A stretch of 64,000 nt of DNA from the NCBI GenBank assembly GCA_016858145.1, contig JAEHOE010000030.1, forward strand, positions 868,001-932,000. The letters are read 5' to 3'. The position numbers and the translations under genes were made by a program. This document shows positions 12,441 to 22,726 of this stretch, in pieces (positions within the stretch are counted from its first letter, which is position 1; each line of letters begins with the position of its first letter). Origin of the DNA: Edaphochlamys debaryana (Eukaryota > Chlorophyta > Chlorophyceae > Chlamydomonadales). Below the pieces are notes generated by a model. It made no database searches, had not been told where the DNA came from, and saw only the letters and a program-made list of their open reading frames with translations.

Positions 12441-15400
12441 GTCCACGCTCATACTCATCTCCACCAGCGCGTCCGCCGGCACGCGCCAACGCTCCATGTC
12501 CACCACCGCCACCGCCGCCAGCGCGCGGTACGCCACCCCGAACACCAGCCACGACCCCAGGGCCCGGCCCCGGCCGCCCAGCCGGCCCAGCAGCCGGGTG
12601 CAGGCGCTGACGGCGGTGGAGCGCCTCGGGCCCGAAACCACTTTCTGGGGGCGGGGTGGGAAGAGTAAGGGTAAGTGGCACTGAAGGAGGGGCGCGGACG
12701 AGGGAGGAGGAGTGGCGGCGTGTCGAGCTAGCTCGCTGACCACCCTGCTGGTGCATTGGTGCATTGCGTTGCTTGATTCATCCCCCAACCCCCATCCCTT
12801 CGGCTACGCACCTGGAGTGCCTCCTCCGCGCTCTCCGCCGCCAGGGTGCGGATGCGCGGGCGGGAGGCGTAGTAGACCACGCCTGGACGGGCGGGGGACG
12901 GGCCCGGGGGCCGGGCGGGTGTGGTAAAGCGCCCTTGGGCCCGGGCGGTCAGCGGCCCGCAGGCTGGCAATTGACCAGCGGCAAGTGGGTTTGAATGGAA
13001 CGGCATGTCCTCCCACCCACGTCACCACCGCTATACATAGCGATACACCCTTCCCGGCCCCCCACCTCGCCACCTACCGTGCAGCTCCGCCTCTAGGAAC
13101 GCCGCCACCGCCGCCTCCACCCGATCGTAGGCACGGGCGGCGGTGAGCGGGTCGGTGTCGGCGGTGAGGGCGGTGGCGGCCGTGCGGGCGGCCAGGGAGG
13201 GGGCGCAGGGGTAGGAGGCCGCATCCAGGCGCACGCTGGGGGGAGCCAGGCCCTGCACGCCGCCGTGGGCGCTGCGGAGGGCGGATGGAGCGCGCAGCAG
13301 GGCACGGCGGGGCGGTGGGCCGTGGGCGTGCACTGTCATGGGATCGACGAGGGGCACACACTGCAACTGCCACCGACAGCCTCACCTGTGGGCGAGCGCG
13401 TTGTAGAGGGACCTGCGGGGGTGCTTGGGGAGGGATGCCTCAGAGGGGGCAGCCAACATGAGCGAGCCAACAAGCTCATATCCCATCGAGGCACCGGATG
13501 CAATCAACATGTCGTCCCCCCTTGCTTGGCCCGCCTCCAGCCCCCTTCCGCCCGCGCCCCGCCCTTTCCGTCCTGCCTGCGCAGGGCATCCAGGAGCTCA
13601 GACAGGAACGCGGGACCGTGATCCACGTGATCCAGGTAGCCGTACATGGCCACGGCCTGTACGGCAGCACACACAAGTACCCCGATAAGGGCCTCGGACT
13701 GATGCCTCTAGCTAGCTCCCAAGCCCAACACCCTGCTCACCAAGCCGCAGTCAGAGTACCGGTAACTAAGCAAGCCGGGTGACCCACACACCTTGTAGAA
13801 GCCGGGCGGTAGCGGGCCGCCCTCGCTGTCGGTCTGCACGATGAGCCGCTGGCGCCGCGGCACCGAGGGGGTGGGCAGGCGGCGCACGGACAGGAAGATG
13901 CCCACCGAATGGATGGCCTGTGCGCAACGACGACGATGAACGCAGGGGCGATCGAGCGAACAAGAGCTCATGAACGAGTGAGCAGAATCTGTGGCAGGCC
14001 ATCCCAGCCCGCGGGCTCCCTAGCTCCCATCCAGGCGGCCCCCTAGCTACCTGTTGTGCCCCGCCCCGGCCCCTACCGTGGCCGGTGCGCCCTCACTCCC
14101 GCCTCGTGTCTCCCCGCCTCTCTGCCCGGCGCCCACCTGGACGTTCCTCAGGAAGTGCACCAGCACGGGGGGCAGCTCGGGATAGGCAGCAGCGCCGTGG
14201 GGGGCAGGCTCACCCATCTGCATGGCGCCGCAGGCGGATGCAGGGGGTGCGTACCGTATGCGGGTGGGGGTGCGTGGGACTGATGAGTAGGAAGCGAACG
14301 TACAGCGGGTTTGGGACCCTCAGGCAGCTGTCATCCGTCAGACATCCATGCAGGGTGTATGGACAGTACGGCATTACTCACGAGCTCGTCTACGTAGTAC
14401 ACCCCGATGCCGCCCAGCCGTTGCAGCGGCACGACGAGCGGCCCCTCGATCTCGGCGCCGGGGCCCCCACCCCCCCGGGGCGCCCCAGCAGCAGCTGGGG
14501 CTACAGGGATGCCTGGGGCTGCTGAAACCTCGGCAGCAGCGGCGGCAGCAGCAGCGGCAGTAGCGGAGGCAGCACGCCCAGGGGGAGCCGTGTTGGGCCC
14601 CAAAGCGGTGATGACAGGGGCGGCGGCGGTGGTGCCGGCGAGAGCAGTGCTGCTGCTGGCGATTATAGCGGCGGTGGGCTCGATGTGTACGGCAATGATG
14701 GGAATGGCGGTTGGCTCGCCGTGCTCGTCCATATCGCCCGCCTCTGAGGTTGTGTCGCCTTCCGTTGAGTCCTCCGACGTGGCCTCCAACATCTGATGAG
14801 GGGGGGCCCGGGGGGGTTTCGGGGGGTGGGGAAGGGGAGAGGCCCGAGAGCACGGGGAAAATAATGTGCCGACGCTGAGGGTTGGCGGAGGATTCAGCTG
14901 ACACGAACCACAAATCCCACATCGTCCCACAGGGGCGTTTCCCTACCTTGCGTGGCTGCGCATTGCATGTCCCGATCTGTGCCCGGCCAGACCCCCACTC
15001 CCCCGCACCCCACCTGGAGGGGAACCTCGAGCACCAGTGTGCCCCCCGGCTGCATGGCGGCGGCCAGGGCAGTGGGCTTCGGGGCGATGCCGTACCCGTA
15101 CGACACAGCGAAGCGGGACGACACCGACTGCAGCTGCCGCCACTGCACGCACAGGTCGGGGCGGGGAGGGCAACGGACGGGGGGGAGCGGATGAGGGCAC
15201 GCGGTTGGCCCCTGTAACTGTACTTGCGCGTACTGGCATGTACAGCAGCAGAGGGATGAAGCGATGGCTGCCTCCCTCACCTGCTGCTGCAGCTGGATGG
15301 AGCTGTGTGCCAGGTCCAGCTCATGCGGGCGGATGTCGTCGGCAAACGCCTGCTGCGGAAGAGACAGTTGCAAACCCGACAGTTCTCTGTGCGGTGCTTA

Positions 15401-18400
15401 CTTGAGCGAGCCCGACTAGCGTCACTAGCATAACCTCTGGGCGCCCGATGCTGCCAGCCACGTGTACTGTACTGCACGGAAGATCACCTGCTGTGCCCCC
15501 TGCGGCGGTGCGTCGTCAGCACGGAAGCGGGCGTCCTCGCTCCAGAGCGGCCCCGCCGGCGAGCCCCCCTGGGGCCACGGCCCGCCCACGCTGAGCGCCG
15601 CCCCCGCGGGCGCCTGGCGCAGCCGCGCGCTGCCCCCCGCCGCCACGCCCAGCCCCGGCGCCGGCCTCGACAGCCGCGCGATGCGGCAGCGCAGCTGCGA
15701 GGGAGCCTCCAGCCCACTGCCCCGTTTGTCGCCGCCGCGCGGCAGCGCAGCGGCGCGCTGCTGGGACGACGCGGCTAGTGCGGCCGCGGCGTTGGGCGCG
15801 TGCGGCAGCAGCGGCAGTTGCTCGCCGTCGCGGAGCAGGCGGATGTGCGCCCCCGCGGCCCCCGCCCCCAGGCGCTCCGTGAGGCGGCAGCTGCCCGCCC
15901 ACCAACTGAACATGAGCGCCGCCACCCCCAGCGCCACGGCCACCGTGAACCAGCCGCCCGTGGGGACCTGGGGCCGGGGCGGGGAGAGGGGGCGCGGGGA
16001 GGGGGGTTACAGAGACGTCGGGGTAGGCCGGTAGGCAAGAATGAATGAAGGGCGCGCAGCGCTTTGGCCCGAATCTGACGAATTGCGCGGGGATGGCCGC
16101 ATGCTCGCCCACGCACACCTTGATGATGTTGGCCGACCAGTAGGCCCCCTCCACGAACCAGAACACGCACAGAAAGGGAACCGCCAGCATCAGGCTCAGC
16201 TCCCAAACGGACAGCATCACCTGGGCGGGAGGCGGGGGCGGGGAGGAGCAAGGGGGATAGACGACGGATGGAGCAGCAATGCGAAGGGGCGGGCCCCGGC
16301 CCTCGGCATGCGTGACTACGCCCCTCCGCCCCTGCAAACCAGGTGAACCGTGCCCACGACCCACCAGTGTGACGAGCGTGGTGGTGAGCAGCTGCGGGTG
16401 GAGCGGCCAGCAGGGTGAGCCGGGTGAGGAGCGAATGAGATAGCTGATATGGCTGCCTTCGAGATAGAGGTGTGGCGCTCGACCTGGCTCCACCCACTCT
16501 CCATTCAGCCCACCTTCGAAGGCTGCCCCTCCCCCCACCCTCCCCTATCCCTTCCCCCGCCCTGCCCCCCCCCCCATGTCCGTCATGACCGCCAGGGCCC
16601 CCAACCGCTCTCACTCCCACCCAACCCCGCCCCGCCCGCCCCTTCATTCATCCCCTTCCACCCTCCATCTCCTTCTCGCCCCGCCCCCCCACATGCCCCG
16701 CCCCCACCATGTCTGTCATGACCGCCAGGCCGTACGCCTGCCCCAGCGACACCGTGTTGCCGAAGCCCCCCACCACGGCGGCGCACAGCACGAAGAGCAC
16801 GTGGTTGATGAGGGGCACGTAGACCTGTGCGTGACGAAGGGGGGGGGCGGGGCGGGGCGGGGCGGGGGAGGTAGGAAAGCAGCGGGACCGGGGCGGGAAG
16901 GGGCGGGTTACGTAGCACGCACCCCGAAAGCCCCCACTCCTCGCCGGTTTAACCGGGTCAGGGGTTACAGCGCACTGGGGTGCCTTTCCAGAACCCGCAT
17001 GCATGGCTTCAAGCAAGCCCATCACCCCCTACTAGCCCCTGCCTCGCCTGAGTGGAGGCGCCCGGCTTGCGGCCGCCCGTATAGATGATCTGGGGTTCAT
17101 CAGATGCATGCAAGAGGCGTAGGTGCGTGGGTGGGTGGGGCACGGCTCAGTACGGTACTGCACGATTCGAGCCATACATGCGCGCCTGCGTCATCGGGAT
17201 CCATCCAGCAGTGCTAGTAGTACCGTGCGTTGGTTGTGCCGTGCCGTACCTGTACGGGCGGGAAGGCGCCGAGGGCCATGGCCTGGCGCATGATGCTGAA
17301 GACGCCGCTGATGAGCGCCTGGGGGGGGAGGGGCAAGGGAGGGGCACGGGGGAGGGGGGCTTCTGAGTGGACTGGGCAGGGAGGTAGGGGCACGGGGGGC
17401 ATTGGATTTTTCCCGTTCCGTCCGTACGGTTGCAACGGACCGCCCCCCGCGCCTCAGCGTGCACCTTTGCCGTACTCGGCCCACCTGGGAGGCAACCACC
17501 GTGGCCAGCGTGGCGAGTACGAGCATGGGGTACAGGAGCTGTACGGCACGTACGGCAGGAGTTGCATGGGGCGAGGTAAGCAGTAAGAGGTTGTTGCAAT
17601 CAACCCATGATGCGGACGGAGCCCACTCATCAACCAAGGCCAGACGCCAACACATCACACACGGATGCTCGCTTGGCTCGGCTCACCCCTTTGGGCAGGG
17701 ACTTCCAAAAGACGTCCGTCTGGTCCGGGTGCCTGATCAGGTAGGCAGCCTGAAGGCCAGAAGATAGAAGAGGCACATGCCGCGTTAGGCTCGAACGGTG
17801 AGCGTAACCACAGTCAATGATCAGACCGCCGCCGCCCAGGGTCGATTCCGCCCTTCCCCGGTAACCCTCGCCTGGCCCAGGTACGTGATGACGAGGCAGG
17901 GGTAGGCCAGCAGCACTGAGGCGGCCTGTGCGGGGCGGGGCGCGGAGCGGAGTGCCGGGCGTAGGCAGAGGTGGAATGCGTGGCTCATCAGCAGGGCTCT
18001 CGCGTGCAGTTACATACCAAGCTCTCATCACCGCTTCCTCCGGTCCGCCCAGCAAACCGCGCGCCCCCCGGTCCCACTCCTCGCGCCAGGCCGCCCCACC
18101 AGCAGGGAGTGCACACCCCCGGTGCGCACCGACCGGTACCTAAGCGGGACTGGCGGGTCTGGATTGTGCTGCATGGCTCGGCCCGAGCCCCAGTCCCCCC
18201 CCGGCGCCCTGCCCACCGTGATGCTCCCCTGCGAGAAGTGCCCCACGTCCGCGAACAGCGCCTCCGTGCCCGTCACGCACAGCATGACCGCGCCTGCGTG
18301 CACAGCACGCAGCAGGCAGGGCCGGCGGGGGCCGGCGGGAAACGGGGGGGCGCGAGGGTCGGTGAGGAGGAGGCGAGAGCAGGGAAGGGAGGACGATGGG

Positions 18401-21400
18401 ATGGAGGACGCATAGAATGCCCAGCTCACCCAGTGACTTCCAGGCGGTGGCTCCGTTCCTCGAGAAGTAGGTCACAATGTAGGCGGGGTTCAGGGCTGGG
18501 GATCGGGAGAAGTCATTGACGGGGTGGAAAGGGGGCTTGTCGGGTTGTCGGATTATTGTATGGCTCAGGCATGGGGGACGAGCTGGGGAAACCGGGACGA
18601 TAGGGAGGTGGTCCAAGGTGTGTGGAGGATGCGGCCTGAGCTGCCGTACCGGTGCTCACCCGCGAAGCTCTCCGTGCCGTACGTGGAGAAGTTGTACGAC
18701 GCAATGGCGGCGTTGGACAGCAGCCACAGAGCGATGATGGGCGCAAAGAAACGGCCCACCTGCGGTTTGTGGGATGCACAGCCAGGGTCAGCACTGCATG
18801 AGACCCTGGCGCCGCCCCGGCTCCTGTGCACACTCAGTCAGCCGCCACAGCCTCCACCTCAGTCCTCAAACAAGCCGACCCATCCAGGACCCTTGAACAA
18901 ACAGACAGGCACGCTTTGGGGTGCAAGACGACAAGCTGAATGAACCCTGGCATACACGCACGCACGCACGCACGCACTAACTACACGCACCGTGCCGGTG
19001 CCCAGCTGCTGCATGGCGAAGACCAGGAACAGGACCGCAATGGTCACCTGGCGGCAGTACAAAACAAGGAGAGACGGACGGAAGCGAGCAGGGCGGCTGA
19101 AGGACAGCGGTGAGTGCGTGAGCCACGATTTGTACGGCTGCACGGTGGCCGTACAGTACTGCGCACAGCGCGGCGAGCCCCCCACTCACCCCTACGATGA
19201 CGGACTGGCTGAGGGTGGGTACTGCGACCTGGAGGCCTGAGATGGCCGATAGCACTGCGTGCGCGGGCCGGGGCGCATTAATGGCATAGGGCGGTAGGTC
19301 AGCTGGGTGGCCGAGCAATCAGGTACATATAACTGCGTGCATGCCACACAAGCCCCACGCACCCGCGGCTTCCCGCTCACACCCACCCACGCAACGCACC
19401 CCGTCCTCCCGGCGTGCCCTAGACCACTGCTTCATTCCCTATCTACCGGATATGGATGGCGTCAGCACTCCGTCACCAATCAGCATCGCCGTCCCAATCA
19501 CAGAGGCGGCCCAGAGCACGTTCTGAATGGGCGTGGGCCGGGCGCACGGCCAAAGGCAGGGTGACTGGCCACGCGTGCGTGACGGCAAGCCCCTACAGTG
19601 CTTGCAGTGCCCCTTCAGCCAGCCCCTTCGTTGCCCCAACCCAGGCCGTCATCTTTGAAAGCAGTGACCGCCCTTCCGTTCCTCACCTGGGCCCCCCTGC
19701 TGCGCCGGAAGAAGGCCCTCACTGCCTCGCCGTTGGCCGACAGCCGCCTCCACCAGGGCCGCGGGAGGGCCGGGTCGTGGGATCCTGCATAAGGCACTCG
19801 ACAAAACATTAGTAAGGCGCAGCGGAGGCAGAGGGCAAAATAGCCGATATCGAGTGGGGCGCAGCGGACCAGCTAGCGGCGGCGCAGAGGAACGGAGGGC
19901 AGGGGGCCCCACCCGGGAGCCCAACCCCCACGGCGCATGGGCGAGCGGGGGGGCACGAACTCGTGCAGCGGTGCGTTGCGCCACAGCTCCAGGCATAGAT
20001 GTGGCACAGCTGTAATAATTCGAAAGCCGCGATGTCCCAGAGACCGCGGTGTGCTGAGCAGAGAGAGCAGTTTGCTGGTTGTGCTTGCGATATACGCAAA
20101 TGTCGCCGCGCAGAGCTGTGGATGACCTTGGTGGCTTGGAGGTGTTGCTTTTGCTCTCCAGTATGCTTTACTCCAGCTCTCAGCGCGATGCCGACTGGCC
20201 CGTGCGATGATCTTGCCACGAACCCCATAAAGGACTTAGGACCTCCCGCTAGTCCCTGCTGTCCCTCTTCGAGTTGGACCTTCACGTAAAGTACTCTCCT
20301 GATCATCGCCTCTTGGACTCTGACGGGGGCTCTTGGAAGCCATAGACTATCCTCGCCGTCACAACGGCTTTCCAATTCCTGTCCGAAAGGCCCGCGTCGA
20401 ACGTCAGGGCCCGTACCCGTACCTACCGGACCGGGGTAATGCTACCTGGTTTCATGCTCGCCGGTATGGGTGCCAGTGTGCCCGCCCATCGCTCCGCAAA
20501 TGAAAGGCCAAGAAAGCAAGACCCCTACCTTTAAGCTGCCGAATATGTGCAGCCTCGCTCACCGGTATCGCCAGGGAGGGTGAGGGGGGCCGCCACAGCC
20601 AGCGGAACCCCACTGGGCCCCCTGGAGCCGTGGGGCTTGATTCCGATGTGGCGGCAGAGCAGGGAGTATAGAGCGAAGGTGCCGCCTGGGGGCGGGGGCA
20701 AGGCAGTGATCAACGGGGGCGGGGGGACGGGGGGCGCGGGGGGGCGGGGGGACGGGGGGCGCGGGGGGGCGGGGGGACGGGGGGCGCGGGGGGCGGGGGG
20801 ACGGGGGGGGCGGGAGGTACGCAACCACGGGGAGGTGACGGGTTAGGCATGGCATGGTGAGGCATGGCATGTCACGCAAGCTTGTGCGTGCTGCACCCAC
20901 CCTGGCCTTGGTCGTTGGCCTGCAGTACGATGGCGCAGTACTTGACCAGCACCTCGAGCGTCAGGGTCTGCGCACGGCAGGCATGTGCCGTACGCACGGG
21001 TTCTCATGCATGCAAGATTTGAGCGAGGGAGGACGGAGGAGCGGCTTCGAGGAGATGAAGGGAGCATCAGAGAACTGAGGCAATCATTGTGCAGCTGCGG
21101 TGCCCTCAGTGAACTACGGCACCCAGCCATGGGCATATAGAAAGTAGCGCGGCGCGGCGGGGCGGGAACGCTTCGATGCATGCGCCGCCGGTAGATGAGA
21201 CGTGCACGCACCCAGAAGATGAGCGACGCGGCTCCGAGGATGTCATTCTGTTCGGAGCATGCAGGGGCAGAGAACTGGATGAGCAGTGCGGGGATGAGCA
21301 GTGCGGTGAGATGAGCAGTGCGGTGGGATGAGCAGTGCGGTGGGATGAGCAGTGAGCTACTCCTGTGGAGGGCGGGTGGCGCGGATGGAAGGGCTTTGGC

Positions 21401-22066
21401 TGCCTGGTGCGTACCTTCTCCGGTGCCCTGTTGAACTCGGAGAACACGGACACGTACACGTACAGCGGGCTGGTGGAGATATCTCCAAACACAACTGGAG
21501 GTTCAGGAAGGGAAGGGAAAGGCGAAGTGAAGGCTGGTGGGGTCGGGGGCCGGGCAGATCTGAGCGCCAGCTAGCGGTGCGGGGTCCCGACCGCCCCGTG
21601 GCTCAGGGAGGGCTGAGGCAGAGGGCCCACCTCCGACCGACGTCCAGGCCAGGATGGCGAACGTGCTCCATGACACCTTGCCGTGGCCGTGGGCGACGAT
21701 GTCCGGGTAAAGGCCGGGGTGGGAGCGCCGGTGGCGGCGGCTGCCGGAGTTCCGGCCCGAGCCGGGCAGCGGCGGGGGCGTGGCGGCGGCGGGTTGGGCG
21801 GCGTTGTGCAGCTGTCGAGGGCGGGAAGCCCACGTGGCGGTGAGGTGCGTCGGTTAGCTTAACCCCGGACCCGGGACACACAACCGCGAGGTCGTGCATA
21901 CCTCTGTGAAGCTGTCCATCGTGGGACCGCTGGAACGGGCGGCGCCGCTGGAGCGCGCGGCGCTCTCGGTGCTCTTCGAGGGCACCTCGCGGGCCGCAGC
22001 GTTGCGCGGCCGCTCATCGGCGCGCTCAGCGACACGGGCATCACGTTGAGTCTCAGAGAGCGTCAT
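12432..22066 (-). CDS. KUP: KUP/HAK/KT-family potassium transporter with long C-terminal tail
   Basis: K+ uptake permease of the plasma or an internal membrane. 31 exons: 22066-21902, 21811-21631, 21494-21415, 21247-21212, 20967-20901, 20685-20563, 19784-19687, 19522-19447, 19254-19196, 19047-18991, 18759-18660, 18495-18430, 18293-18217, 17925-17872, 17749-17687, 17538-17485, 17318-17250, 16824-16708, 16391-16365, 16220-16119, 15967-15488, 15352-15281, 15142-15014, 14792-14382, 14217-14137, 13917-13792, 13656-13577, 13412-13386, 13271-13078, 12882-12812, 12644-12432; 1184 residues. Family blocks appear in order: VVFGDISTSPLYVY (usually GDIGTSPLY), GGTFALYSLLCR, IGDGVLTPSIS, YGTESFAG, CVTGTEALFADVGHFS, YLGQAAYL and the last membrane helices near residue 557. 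The tail of about 625 residues includes Ala-rich and acidic inserts (785-921) yet ends with a family-like block ERWRVPADALVEMSM. Family members are usually 700-900 residues. Two introns seem to use GC donors. The start is the first ATG in exon 1; a longer N-terminus is possible. Confidence 0.92.
20714..20813. repeat. 25-bp G-rich minisatellite, about four copies, in a transporter intron
   Basis: The plus strand carries a unit of the form C-G7-C-G6-AC-G6-CG, repeated about four times with small length changes in the G runs. It lies in the intron 20686-20900. The G runs are on the template strand, so the transcript is C-rich. Runs of six or seven G at this spacing could form G-quadruplexes. Confidence 0.85.
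21277..21355. repeat. 17-bp tandem repeat in a transporter intron
   Basis: The unit GATGAGCAGTGCGGTGG is repeated four to five times with minor changes, filling about half of the intron 21248-21414. Confidence 0.85.
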
Positions 22067-22726
22067 GTTGCTGCGTTTCAGAAGAAGGAAGTGCGCCACG
22101 TCGCCAGAAGCAATGCCTGCGGCATCTACGGAGAAACGGCTGCGATCTGACTTTCAATAGCTCAGAGGCAATCTACAGAGAAGTGTGAACTCGTTGCCGC
22201 GTGAGCTGGGCTGTTATGAAGCTGCTGATGCGGACCGATCAAACCGGGCAGGTCGGGCATGCGCGACCCTGGCGGTTGGCAAGCAAGAGGTATCACAAGA
22301 GAGTTTGGGTAAATTTACGAAATGACCTGACCGAGTGCTTCGAAGCTTCACTCCCGCCGGGTGTGACGCGGCGGGAAGGCGGTAACGCGCTTCACCCGGT
22401 AGGACCCGGTCCCTCGCAGTCGGTTGTGTCGCACCCCGTGCTCGGCCCCCCGTGCTTTGCTGCCCGCTGCCACCGGCCACAGAGCAAAGCCCCTGTCACG
22501 CACTAGCCTGCCCCCCACGTGAAGGCCCGCCAAGGCCCTTGGAGGGCATCAAGTCGATGCCCATGGCCATGGCCAACGCATGCATCGAGAAAAAAACAGT
22601 TTGTTCTTCCCAACCGCGTACCGCACCCAGCCCATCCAGAAGCAATCAACCAACCTCCGGAGACCGCTTGGGCCGCATAGGGTCCATCCATCCCCTATAG
22701 TGCAACTGCATCACAACATACATGCA
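22067..22726. other. intergenic region 5' of the transporter and 3' of the next minus-strand gene
   Basis: This 660-bp stretch should contain the promoter and 5' UTR of the potassium transporter and the 3' UTR of the low-complexity gene ending at 22727. It is less GC-rich around 22280-22330 and 22580-22620. I see no other gene and no clear polyadenylation signal. Confidence 0.4.

Noticed and set aside
18951..18978. CGCA/ACGC simple repeat in a transporter intron
   Set aside because: Real but ordinary tetranucleotide microsatellite next to a splice donor; no structure beyond that.
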